Source: Chitinophagaceae bacterium
GTDB lineage: Bacteria > Bacteroidota > Bacteroidia > Chitinophagales > Chitinophagaceae
Reading direction: 5' to 3'
NCBI GenBank assembly: GCA_016699815.1
Contig: CP065012.1
Span: 2,395,001-2,459,000 of the forward strand
Length of the DNA: 64,000 bases
This document shows positions 1 to 8,543 of the stretch, one piece after another (position 1 is the first letter of the stretch; every line of letters begins with the position of its first letter). Below the pieces are notes generated by a model, which saw only the letters and a program-made list of their open reading frames with translations, was not told the DNA's origin and did no database searches. The position numbers were made by a program, and so were the translations under genes.

Positions 1-1572
<1,572 letters not shown>

Positions 1573-1731
1573 ATTTTTTAATTTTTTTAGGTTTTTACCA
1601 GAAAAAATACAACAAATATCTTACCCTCATTTATGACTTTTCCCAATATGATCTTATTTAGTACTTAGATTTTTAGATTTATGTATTTAAGCTTGTGTTT
1701 AACTGCTCTATACTTTGTACTATTATCTTTT

Positions 1732-1842
1732 TATGGTGGTTTTTCCGAGGGTGTTCACCTCTTCCCATACCGAACAGAGAAGTTAAGCCCCTCATGGCCG
1801 ATGGTACTACACCAAAATGTGGGAGAGTAGGTAGCTGCCATA
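1732..1842 (+). rRNA. 5S ribosomal RNA
   Basis: About 111 nt with typical 5S features: the block GTTCACCTCTTCCCAT, then CCGAACAGAGAAGTTAAGCCC, then GGGAGAGTAGG near the 3' end. The ends TATGGTGG and GCTGCCATA pair to close helix I. It lies about 160 bp after the 23S gene on the same strand and is followed at once by a terminator. Ends are set from the helix I pairing and may be off by one or two bases. Confidence 0.95.
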
Positions 1843-1849
1843 TTCATTT

Positions 1850-1880
1850 AAGCCCTGACATTTTTGTCGGGGCTTTTTTA
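1850..1880 (+). terminator. Rho-independent terminator of the rRNA operon
   Basis: An 11-bp stem (AAGCCCTGACA / TGTCGGGGCTT, one G-T pair) with a TTTT loop is followed by a T run. It sits directly behind the 5S gene. Confidence 0.9.
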
Positions 1881-2002
1881 TTATTTGTGTGTTAATGAGC
1901 GTTGGGCATCCAGATGAGGTGTTGCCTATCAGGATTTCGCATTGCTCAAGCTGCCATGTAAGAAAGCTATATTTTTTGTTACCTGCACAAATGAACGAAG
2001 TT

Positions 2003-2146
2003 TTACATTTTATTCTCTTCAAGAACTTTCTTTTTCGCCAATTCATGTTTTGCCAATTTGTTTTGTGCCGCTTTTAGCTCTGCTTTCTTTTTGGCAAATG
2101 GCGTATGAATAGGTACTTTGTATACCTGGTTCAATACATAATACAT
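2003..2146 (-). CDS. Small Lys/Ala-rich ORF, possible gene remnant (47 aa)
   Basis: The minus strand has an ATG-to-TAA frame of 47 codons, starting MYYVLNQVYKVPIHTP and running into a charged, helix-prone stretch with repeated KKK, AKK and LAK groups. The composition looks like real coding sequence rather than chance AT-rich DNA. It lies alone between the rRNA terminator and a plus-strand gene, with no clear promoter or ribosome binding site, and its frame is closed by a stop about 33 codons upstream of the ATG. It may be a true small protein or the 3' remnant of a decayed gene. The rest of 1881-2192 shows nothing recognisable. No family recognised. Confidence 0.35.
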   Translation of the reverse strand: MYYVLNQVYKVPIHTPFAKKKAELKAAQNKLAKHELAKKKVLEENKM

Positions 2147-2192
2147 GCTATTATTTTTTAAGTACAGATTAGTTAACTTGCATAATTAACTT

Positions 2193-4025
2193 ATGTTTTC
2201 CCGTTTATTTTTTGTTATAAAATATTGGCTGTTTTATATTCTGTTTTTTGAGCTTTGTAGGATAATTTTTCTGTTATTCAATTACAGAGAGTTTGTAACA
2301 TCCGGAATAGCCAGTACAACCAGGAGCCTCATATATGGTTTGAGGATGGATATGAGTATGTCTGCCTATATCTGTATACCTATTTGTATTTTTTTGCTGT
2401 TAGGTATTTTCATACCATTCTTTTCAATTAAAAGGCTACCTATTGTTTATTCTGCTCTTATTTTATTTTTCATTATTTTAATGGTGCTTATTGATTTATA
2501 CAGCTACAAGGCATGGGGATACCGTCTTGATGCCGGTTTTTTGAAATATTTAAATAATCCAAGTGAAGCATATGCCTCAATTGGTAATTTGCCTGTTTTT
2601 CGATTGGTTATAATTTTTTTTATTTGTTGGGTTATTTCAATTTGGGGTATAAATCGGTTTATCGTTAGAAATTTCAATTTAATTCCTCTCAATCAATTTA
2701 AGTGGCAAAATGTATTGGGTTTGCTTTTTATTATGGGCATTGCTATTATTCCCATTCGGGGTGGGTTACAGTTGGCTCCTTTAAACCAAAGTGGGGTTTA
2801 TTTCAGTAATAATAATTTCAGTAATATTTCTGCAATAAATGCTTCCTGGAATTTTATGTACACCTTAAACCACCATACTGACAATACCGTTAATCCATAT
2901 ATTTATTTAGAGACAGCGAGAGCAAATAAAATAGTGGATAGTTTATATCATTCATCTTCAGTTTCTTCTTTAAAGTTCAATATGCCTAAGAAAAATGTTA
3001 TTATTTTGGTATGGGAGAGCTTTACTGAAAAAGCATTACATATTGAAAAGGATGGCAAGGTAATTACTCCAGGATTTAATCAGTTGAAAAATGAAGGCAT
3101 TTATTTTTCAGACATTTTTGCAAGCGGGGACAGAACAGATAAAGGGATTGTAGCTGTGTTAAGCGGATATCCCTCTCAGCCGACTACATCAATAGTTAAG
3201 GTTCCTTCAAAAGCTTCAAAACTTCCAATTTTAAGTAAAGAATTTAAAATGGAAGGATATAATACCGCTTTTTATTATGGCGGCGAACTTGAATTTGCCA
3301 ATATGAAAGCCTATTTAACCGGGGGAAATTTTGATAAGTATGTAACTGTTTCAAATTTTAGAAATGAAGATAAAAATTCAAAATGGGGTGCACATGACGG
3401 AGTTGTTGGGGATAAGTTCTTAAGGGATATATTATTGGAGAAAGAGCCTTTTTTTTATGTGTGGCTAACACTGAGTAGCCATGAGCCTTTTGAAACACCG
3501 GTACCTGTTACTATAATTGGAGATGATGACGGAAGCAAATTTTTAAATTCTTTGCATTATACCGATTCTATTGTTTTTAGTCTGATCAATGAGTTTAAAA
3601 AGCAAATTTGGTGGAAAAATACAATAGTTGCAATTGTTGCAGACCATGGGCACAGGATGCCCTCTACCGGGAAAAAGATTGATGACTTTAAAATTCCTAT
3701 GTTATTAATTGGGGGTGGGTTGAAACCTTCGATAATTGATAAAACAGGCTCTCAAACAGATTTGGCGGCGACCCTACTTAATGAATTAGGAATGGATTAT
3801 AAAAAATATGACTGGAGCAAGAACTTACTCGACAGCACAATTAATCCATGGGCTTATTTTAGTTTTAATAATGGATTTGGGTTTATTAACAACAGTAATA
3901 AATATATTGTTTTTGATAATACCGGCAAGTTTATCATTGAGCAGACAGGTAATGTAGATAGTAGCTTAATTTTTGCAGGTAAGGCAATGCAACAACTAAG
4001 TTTCCAGAGTTATCTTGATAAATAA
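2193..4025 (+). CDS. LtaS/MdoB-family membrane sulfatase-fold phosphotransferase
   Basis: A 610-aa protein with about five N-terminal membrane segments (roughly residues 5-190) and a large extracytoplasmic alkaline-phosphatase/sulfatase-fold domain (about 265-560). The domain opens with VIILVWESF, whose Glu is a metal ligand in the LtaS family, carries the presumed nucleophile Thr315 in GDRTDKG, and ends with the metal-binding motif ADHGH around Asp484/His485. Family members transfer phosphoglycerol or phosphoethanolamine groups to envelope polymers or lipids. Bacteroidota lack lipoteichoic acid, so the substrate here is unknown; lipid A or glycan decoration is a guess. The next gene is convergent, with only 15 bp between stops. 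The upstream gap holds two TTAACTT repeats but no clear promoter. Confidence 0.85.
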   Translation: MFSRLFFVIKYWLFYILFFELCRIIFLLFNYREFVTSGIASTTRSLIYGLRMDMSMSAYICIPICIFLLLGIFIPFFSIKRLPIVYSALILFFIILMVLIDLYSYKAWGYRLDAGFLKYLNNPSEAYASIGNLPVFRLVIIFFICWVISIWGINRFIVRNFNLIPLNQFKWQNVLGLLFIMGIAIIPIRGGLQLAPLNQSGVYFSNNNFSNISAINASWNFMYTLNHHTDNTVNPYIYLETARANKIVDSLYHSSSVSSLKFNMPKKNVIILVWESFTEKALHIEKDGKVITPGFNQLKNEGIYFSDIFASGDRTDKGIVAVLSGYPSQPTTSIVKVPSKASKLPILSKEFKMEGYNTAFYYGGELEFANMKAYLTGGNFDKYVTVSNFRNEDKNSKWGAHDGVVGDKFLRDILLEKEPFFYVWLTLSSHEPFETPVPVTIIGDDDGSKFLNSLHYTDSIVFSLINEFKKQIWWKNTIVAIVADHGHRMPSTGKKIDDFKIPMLLIGGGLKPSIIDKTGSQTDLAATLLNELGMDYKKYDWSKNLLDSTINPWAYFSFNNGFGFINNSNKYIVFDNTGKFIIEQTGNVDSSLIFAGKAMQQLSFQSYLDK

Positions 4026-4040
4026 GCCGTTTATATTTTT

Positions 4041-5375
4041 TTAAAAAGAATGGTTGGGGTCAAAATTTTCTAATTCTTTACTTACTGCATTTAAGAAAGT
4101 GCTGCCCAATGCGCCATCAATAATCCGGTGATCATAGCTAAGGGAAATATACATCATGTGCCTGATAGCAATACTATCTCCCTGTGGGGTTTCAATTACA
4201 ACGGGCCTTTTTTTAATAGCGCCTACAGCCATAATGGCTACCTGGGGTTGATTAATAATAGGAGTACCCATTATGCTCCCAAAACTTCCTACGTTGGTTA
4301 AAGTAAAGGTTCCTCCAGCAGTTTCATCGGGTTTTAATTTACCGTTTCGGGCATTATTGGCAAGCGAGTTTACCTGTTTTGTAATGCCAACAAGGTTTAA
4401 CTGATCGGCGTTGCGAATAACCGGTACAATTAAATTTCCATTGGGGAGAGCGGTAGCCATTCCAATATTTATATCTTTTTTAATGATGATTTTATCGCCA
4501 TCAACAGAGCTATTAAGCCAGGGATATTTTTTAAGGCATTTAATTACTGCTTCAATAAATAGTGGAGTAAAGGTTATTTTTTCGTTTTCCCGCTTTTCGA
4601 ATTCTTTTTTTATTTTACCACGCCATAATACAAGGTTGGTTACATCACATTCAGCAAAGCTGGTAACATGTGCGCTGGTATGCTTGCTATCCACCATGTG
4701 CTTAGCAATCATTTTACGCATACGGTCCATTTCAATAATTTCTACATTTCCCTGGTAAACTGCAGGAAGATTGGTTTCAGCAGGTTTTAGGTTCCTGGGT
4801 ATTTCTGTATTGGTTGTCATAACCGGTTGTTCAACTCTGGTAAATGAACTATGGGTATTGGTTTGTTTATTAGAAGCTACATACGCTAAAATATCCTTTT
4901 TGCTCACTCTGCCTTCTTGCCCTGTGCCGGGTATCGTTTCCAGTTGTGCCATGCTGATACCTTCACTTTGAGCAATATTTAAAACTAACGGCGAATAAAA
5001 TTTGGGACTATTTGAATTTGAAGATACCGGAGTAGTAGGCTGGTAAGGAATATCGCTTAGGATATTTGCTTCTTCATATTGCACTGCTGGCCCTGGCGCT
5101 GTGGATGGGGCTGCAACTGTAGTGGGCTGTGCATTGCCTACTGTTATCCTAGCAATTACTGTACCAATTGGCACTACATCATTTTCTTTAAACAATAATT
5201 CTGCAATGGTACCAGCAGCGGTACTGGGTACTTCGCTATCCACTTTGTCAGTAGCAATATCCAATACTGTTTCATCCATGGCCACACTCTCTCCCGGTTT
5301 TTTGTGCCATTTTAAAATGGTTGCTTCCATAATACTTTCGCCAAGCTTGGGCATAACCAAATCTACTGAACTCAT
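4041..5375 (-). CDS. 2-oxo acid dehydrogenase complex E2 (dihydrolipoyl acyltransferase)
   Basis: A 444-aa E2 core protein that moves an acyl group from lipoamide to coenzyme A. Order of parts: lipoyl domain (1-80) with the lipoylated Lys44 in ATDKVDSEVP, a flexible Pro/Thr/Ser linker, a peripheral-subunit-binding domain (about 130-170, SPLVLNIAQSEGIS), a second linker, and the catalytic domain (about 215-444) with the HxxxD(G) motif His416/Asp420 in YDHRIIDG. Whether it serves pyruvate, branched-chain or 2-oxoglutarate dehydrogenase cannot be settled from sequence alone. No E1 or E3 gene is adjacent; the only E1 in the window, sucA, is 33 kb away. Two -7 promoter elements lie just upstream of the ATG. 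Confidence 0.92.
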   Translation of the reverse strand: MSSVDLVMPKLGESIMEATILKWHKKPGESVAMDETVLDIATDKVDSEVPSTAAGTIAELLFKENDVVPIGTVIARITVGNAQPTTVAAPSTAPGPAVQYEEANILSDIPYQPTTPVSSNSNSPKFYSPLVLNIAQSEGISMAQLETIPGTGQEGRVSKKDILAYVASNKQTNTHSSFTRVEQPVMTTNTEIPRNLKPAETNLPAVYQGNVEIIEMDRMRKMIAKHMVDSKHTSAHVTSFAECDVTNLVLWRGKIKKEFEKRENEKITFTPLFIEAVIKCLKKYPWLNSSVDGDKIIIKKDINIGMATALPNGNLIVPVIRNADQLNLVGITKQVNSLANNARNGKLKPDETAGGTFTLTNVGSFGSIMGTPIINQPQVAIMAVGAIKKRPVVIETPQGDSIAIRHMMYISLSYDHRIIDGALGSTFLNAVSKELENFDPNHSF

Positions 5376-5382
5376 ATAGCTG

Positions 5383-5409
5383 CAAATTTATTTTGTACGA
5401 ACAAAAGTA
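5383..5409 (-). promoter_or_regulatory. Two candidate -7 promoter elements for the E2 gene
   Basis: On the minus strand TAAATTTG (5383-5390) and TACTTTTG (5402-5409) both fit TAnnTTTG. The first would give an almost leaderless mRNA, the second a leader of about 20 nt. No clear -33 TTTG was found. Confidence 0.5.
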
Positions 5410-5430
5410 CTAATTTCGGCATAATTGGCA

Positions 5431-6681
5431 TTAGTTGTTTTCTACTATGAATTTGCGGAGGAGGTTTAAGGCATTTAATGCGGTTAAATGAATATTTTGT
5501 TGCCTGCCCAACCGGAAATGGAATTTTTGGGTAATACATTTTTGATTATTACCAGCAGCAACCCATACCGTGCCCACAGGTTTATCAGCGCTTCCTCCAC
5601 CGGGGCCCATTATTCCTGAAACAGCAATAGCATAATCAGCATCCATAACATTTAAAACCCCGGTTAGCATTTCCTGCACCGTGTTTTTGCTTACTGCGCC
5701 ATGCTGAACTATTGTATTTTTATTTACTTTGAGTACTTTTTCTTTTGCCTGGTTACTGTAACCTACTACCGATCCTTTAAAAAAATTCGACGCACCGGGA
5801 ATGCTCGTAAGTAAGTGTGCAATATACCCGCCTGTGCAACTTTCGGCTGTTGCCAAAGTTTTATTTTGGGTTATTAAAATTTCGGCAATAACTTCCTGCA
5901 ATGGCTGATCTTTATTTGTTACTAAAAATTCTTTAGTTAATTGCTGGAGCCATTCAAATGCATCATTAATTACGGATTCTATTTTATCATTTGCTGATGC
6001 AGCTGCGGAAAGCCTTAACCGAACCATGCCATAAGCTGGCAGGTAGGCCAATTTAATATATGCCGGCAGCGATGCTTCAAAATTTTTTATTTTTTCTGCA
6101 AGGGCAGATTCCCCAATACCTACAGTAAGCAGTGTTTTATGGATGATTTGAGCAGCTATAAATTGCTTTTTAATTAATGGGATCACCTCATCAAGCATTA
6201 AACCCTTCATTTCGTGGGGAACGCCGGGCATGCTGATGAAAATTGTATTGTTCTTTTCAAATACCATTCCCGGTGCAGTGCCTAGTTTATTTTGTAAAAC
6301 CCGGCAACAATCCGGCACTTCTGCCTGGCATCTATTTACAGGCGTTACCGGTTTTTTAAATACTTTTTCAAATAAATAATTTACATTTTCCAATGCTGCT
6401 TCATTTACCTTCATTTTTGCATTAAAATATTCGCAGAGTGTAGTTTTTGTAATATCATCAGATGTTGGCCCAAGACCGCCGGTAATTAAAATAATATGAG
6501 CATGTACCTGTTCTTCATTAAGCGCAGTAATAATCGCCTTTTTTTCATCGGCAATTGCCACACGCCTTACCACTTTAAATCCTGAAAGATTGAGTTGTTG
6601 TGCCATCCAGGCGCTATTGGTGTCTATAACCTGGCCGATTAATAATTCATCGCCAATGGTAATAATGGAAATATCGGGCAT
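5431..6681 (-). CDS. cinA: CinA-family protein (nicotinamide-nucleotide amidohydrolase)
   Basis: A 416-aa two-domain CinA protein of normal length. The N-terminal COG1058/molybdopterin-binding-like domain (about 1-170) has GDELLIGQVIDTNSAW and GGLGPTSDD, the region of the ADP-ribose pyrophosphatase activity described for this family. The C-terminal amidase domain (about 258-412) has the catalytic-Ser motif TAESCTGG and VSGIMGPGGG; it deamidates nicotinamide mononucleotide in pyridine nucleotide salvage. It lies on the same strand as the E2 gene (55-bp gap) and clpS (about 40-bp gap). A link to competence is historical and not supported by anything nearby. Confidence 0.95.
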   Translation of the reverse strand: MPDISIITIGDELLIGQVIDTNSAWMAQQLNLSGFKVVRRVAIADEKKAIITALNEEQVHAHIILITGGLGPTSDDITKTTLCEYFNAKMKVNEAALENVNYLFEKVFKKPVTPVNRCQAEVPDCCRVLQNKLGTAPGMVFEKNNTIFISMPGVPHEMKGLMLDEVIPLIKKQFIAAQIIHKTLLTVGIGESALAEKIKNFEASLPAYIKLAYLPAYGMVRLRLSAAASANDKIESVINDAFEWLQQLTKEFLVTNKDQPLQEVIAEILITQNKTLATAESCTGGYIAHLLTSIPGASNFFKGSVVGYSNQAKEKVLKVNKNTIVQHGAVSKNTVQEMLTGVLNVMDADYAIAVSGIMGPGGGSADKPVGTVWVAAGNNQKCITQKFHFRLGRQQNIHLTALNALNLLRKFIVENN

Positions 6682-6722
6682 TAAAAAGAAAAATTGAATA
6701 GGATAAATTTACGCAAGAATAT

Positions 6723-7043
6723 TTAAGCGTAGGTTTTTTCAATTGTGGCGCTTATTTGGCGGTCGAGAATAGCGGTTTTCAGCGGTTCTAAAAAATCAAA
6801 ATCACCTTTTTTTACTTCGCATTTGCCTTTATAGTGTATTATTAAGGAACATTGCTCTGCCTGTATTGAAGAATGGTCGCAAACTTCTATCAAAGTTTCA
6901 ATTACCCATTCAAATGTATTTACATCATCATTCCAAACGATAAGAGTATACCTTGGTGCTTCAAATGAGCAATCTAAATAACCTATATCTTCTTCTTCTT
7001 TTAAAGGATAGGCTAATGTGCTATATGAAAGTGTAGTGTTAAT
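6723..7043 (-). CDS. clpS: ATP-dependent Clp protease adaptor ClpS (non-standard start)
   Basis: A clear ClpS frame. It contains YTLIVWNDDVNTFEWV, the adaptor's N-degron pocket segment, then ICDH-like VCDHSSIQAEQC, IIHYKGKCEVK and an end at RQISATIEKTYA. ClpS binds N-terminal destabilising residues and hands substrates to ClpAP/ClpCP. The frame has no ATG, GTG or TTG between the upstream in-frame stop (7050-7052) and the conserved core. The entry assumes an ATT start at 7041-7043, giving 106 aa. A sequence error or frameshift that hides the real start is the alternative. Cys and the conserved core are intact, so it does not look like a pseudogene. It sits between cinA and a methyltransferase gene, all on the minus strand. 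Confidence 0.85.
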   Translation of the reverse strand: MNTTLSYSTLAYPLKEEEDIGYLDCSFEAPRYTLIVWNDDVNTFEWVIETLIEVCDHSSIQAEQCSLIIHYKGKCEVKKGDFDFLEPLKTAILDRQISATIEKTYA

Positions 7044-7114
7044 GGCTGATTATTATAGCAACAAAAATAAATATTTTCACAGAAAAAAGCAACTTAATCT
7101 CAAAGCCGTTGATG

Positions 7115-7849
7115 TTATTTTTTTTGCATTTTAGATTTAAAAACGCTTTTGCATATTTCTTTAAAAGCAATGGCAGATTCTTTTAACTCCTGGCCCATGC
7201 TTCTTTTTGGAAAAAAATCATTGGCCCATTCTGGTTTCCAGCCGTTGGAAAAATATTGTCTTATGGATGGGTCGCTGGGTTCAATTTCGTAGAGAAAATT
7301 ATTTTCCCATTCAATACGAATAGTCATAAGATTGGGATGTGTTCTTTCGGTAATTTTAAAACCCATGCTATTTTTGGGTAAATATTCCTGAACCAAATCA
7401 CCCAGATAATAACCATTGGATACGAAACCCAGCATTTTTTTATCTACCAGGTATAAAGTGTTATTGTGTTCATGTAAAATCCATTTATGAGATTCTCTGG
7501 GCGCCAGTACTTCTCCTAATAAAGATGGAGTTTCCAGGTAGCCTTTTTTCCCTACCCTGAATATTTCACTTAAAAACTGAACGGGGTTTTCAACATGCTC
7601 CAATACATGGCAACAAATTACATAGTCAAATTCATTGTCATGGAAAGGGAGTTTTTCCCCATCGGCATTTATGAATTTTTGGTTGTTAAGTACTTTTATA
7701 TCGCCGCTCCTGTGATAATTGGTATCGGTATATTTATCCACTACAACGTTGGCCCTCGGATGTGGGTTATGTCCGCCGCCTACATCCAGCACTTTAGAAC
7801 TCTTACTTATGTTAAGGTGAAACCTGCTTTTTGGATTTCTGATTTTCAT
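7115..7849 (-). CDS. Class I SAM-dependent methyltransferase
   Basis: A 244-aa methyltransferase of the type-11 group. SAM-binding motif I is VLDVGGGHNPHP (about residues 20-31), followed by an acidic strand end (VVVDKY) and the later motif DYVICCHVLEHVENP (about 85-99), whose VLEHV is typical of methyltransferases acting on quinones, sugars or small lipids. The C-terminal half has no recognised substrate signature. It is the first gene of a minus-strand run ending in the E2 gene. The substrate is unknown. Confidence 0.8.
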   Translation of the reverse strand: MKIRNPKSRFHLNISKSSKVLDVGGGHNPHPRANVVVDKYTDTNYHRSGDIKVLNNQKFINADGEKLPFHDNEFDYVICCHVLEHVENPVQFLSEIFRVGKKGYLETPSLLGEVLAPRESHKWILHEHNNTLYLVDKKMLGFVSNGYYLGDLVQEYLPKNSMGFKITERTHPNLMTIRIEWENNFLYEIEPSDPSIRQYFSNGWKPEWANDFFPKRSMGQELKESAIAFKEICKSVFKSKMQKK

Positions 7850-8048
7850 TTTTGGCCAGAAAGTTTTGTTTTCATTAACTGAAATAATGACTTATTATTG
7901 TTTATTTTATATAAGATTGCCAAAAATAATAAAGCCTGCTTAAAAAGGGCAGAAATGTATTAAAAACTACAATTTTATTTTTAAAACAGGCTGAAAATAA
8001 AACGGTTATTATTTTCTGTAAATTATTTTTCCTAATGCAATTTACCCT

Positions 8049-8056
8049 TATCTTTG
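8049..8056 (+). promoter_or_regulatory. -7 promoter element ahead of the tRNA-Val repeat array
   Basis: TATCTTTG is a perfect match to the Bacteroidota -7 element TAnnTTTG and the same octamer used ahead of the tRNA-Glu gene. Transcription would start near 8062, ahead of all three tRNA-like repeats. The -33 region is only T-rich. Between 7850 and 8048 nothing else was recognised. Confidence 0.7.
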
Positions 8057-8072
8057 CCACCCGAAAAAAGGT

Positions 8073-8094
8073 AATATCTTTAAAGAAAGATATT
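8073..8094 (+). other. Perfect hairpin in the leader of the tRNA-Val array
   Basis: AATATCTTT, loop AAAG, then AAAGATATT: a 9-bp perfect inverted repeat about 10 nt after the predicted transcription start. It has no T run, so it is not a standard terminator. It would form the 5' end of the transcript. Confidence 0.6.
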
Positions 8095-8099
8095 GGTTG

Positions 8100-8342
8100 C
8101 TTTACGATGCTCAGTTGGTTTAGAGCATCCCGACGTTTACAGTCGGGAGGATTGGCGGTAAAACAACAAAGAAGAATATTGGGAGTTTAGCTCAGTTGGT
8201 TTAGAGCATCCCGACGTTTATAGTCGGGAGGATTGGCGGTAAAACAACAAAGAAGAATATTGGGAGTTTAGCTCAGTTGGTTTAGAGCATCCCGACGTTT
8301 ACAGTCGGGAGGATTGGCGGTAAAACAACAAAGAAGAATATT
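8100..8342 (+). repeat. Three tandem 81-bp truncated tRNA-like repeats
   Basis: Units begin at 8100, 8181 and 8262, exactly 81 bp apart, and the true tRNA-Val starts in the same register at 8343. Units 2 and 3 differ by one base (T8221 versus C8302). Unit 1 matches unit 3 from 8109 on, but its first nine bases are diverged. Each unit keeps the acceptor 5' strand (not unit 1), D arm, variable loop and first half of the T stem of the neighbouring tRNA-Val. The anticodon arm is replaced by TCCCGAC-GTTTAYA-GTCGGGA, a 7-bp stem with a 7-nt loop. The T loop, T stem 3' half and acceptor 3' strand are absent and replaced by an A-rich spacer of about 23 nt ending AATATT. The units cannot fold as full tRNAs. 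Confidence 0.9.
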
Positions 8343-8417
8343 GGGAGTTTAGCTCAGTTGGTTTAGAGCATCTGCCTTACAAGCAGAGGGTCGGCGGTTC
8401 GACCCCGTCAACTCCCA
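8343..8417 (+). tRNA. tRNA-Val (anticodon TAC)
   Basis: A complete 75-nt cloverleaf. The acceptor stem is GGGAGTT/AACTCCC with discriminator A; the D arm is GCTCAGTTGGTTTAGAGC; the anticodon stem TCTGC/GCAGA has loop CTTACAA, with anticodon TAC at 8378-8380; the T arm is GGCGG-TTCGACC-CCGTC with one G-T pair. CCA is not encoded. It is the last unit of the 81-bp array and the only intact one. Confidence 0.96.
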
Positions 8418-8418
8418 C

Positions 8419-8450
8419 AAAAGGTTCCAGGTTTACCCGGGGCCTTTTTT
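8419..8450 (+). terminator. Terminator after tRNA-Val
   Basis: AAAAGGTTCC and GGGGCCTTTT pair (two G-T pairs) around a 10-nt loop and run into T6. It closes the tRNA array transcript. Confidence 0.8.
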
Positions 8451-8479
8451 GTTAAAGCCATTTGTCATGGATAAATTCC

Positions 8480-8509
8480 ATTTAAATATTTAATAGTATT
8501 TAAATATTT
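8480..8509 (+). repeat. 12-bp direct repeat upstream of the beta-barrel gene
   Basis: ATTTAAATATTT occurs at 8480-8491 and again at 8498-8509, 18 bp apart start to start. The pair overlaps the -33 region of the promoter at 8518-8525, so it could be an operator. AT-rich chance similarity is possible. Confidence 0.45.
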
Positions 8510-8517
8510 TCACAAAG

Positions 8518-8525
8518 TAATTTTG
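8518..8525 (+). promoter_or_regulatory. -7 promoter element of the beta-barrel gene
   Basis: TAATTTTG fits TAnnTTTG and lies 18 bp before the chosen ATG at 8544. It overlaps the alternative upstream TTG codon at 8523, which argues against that start. Confidence 0.55.
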
Positions 8526-8543
8526 ACCTATCAAAAAATAATA

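Noticed and set aside
1807..2046. 79-aa minus-strand frame overlapping the 5S gene
   Set aside because: It overlaps 5S rRNA and its terminator and has no coding character. The neighbouring 47-aa frame in another register is more convincing.
5431..6681. Competence locus around cinA
   Set aside because: No com genes or recA are nearby; CinA here is better explained as a nucleotide amidohydrolase.
8216..8222. Ochre suppressor tRNA (anticodon UUA)
   Set aside because: The units lack the T loop and the acceptor 3' strand, so they cannot be charged as tRNAs.
8100..8342. CRISPR-like direct repeats
   Set aside because: The repeats are contiguous 81-bp tRNA-derived units with no unique spacers, and no cas genes are nearby.
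8523..8543. TTG start seven codons upstream for the outer-membrane barrel
   Set aside because: The codon lies inside the predicted -7 promoter element, and the ATG at 8544 begins a normal signal peptide.
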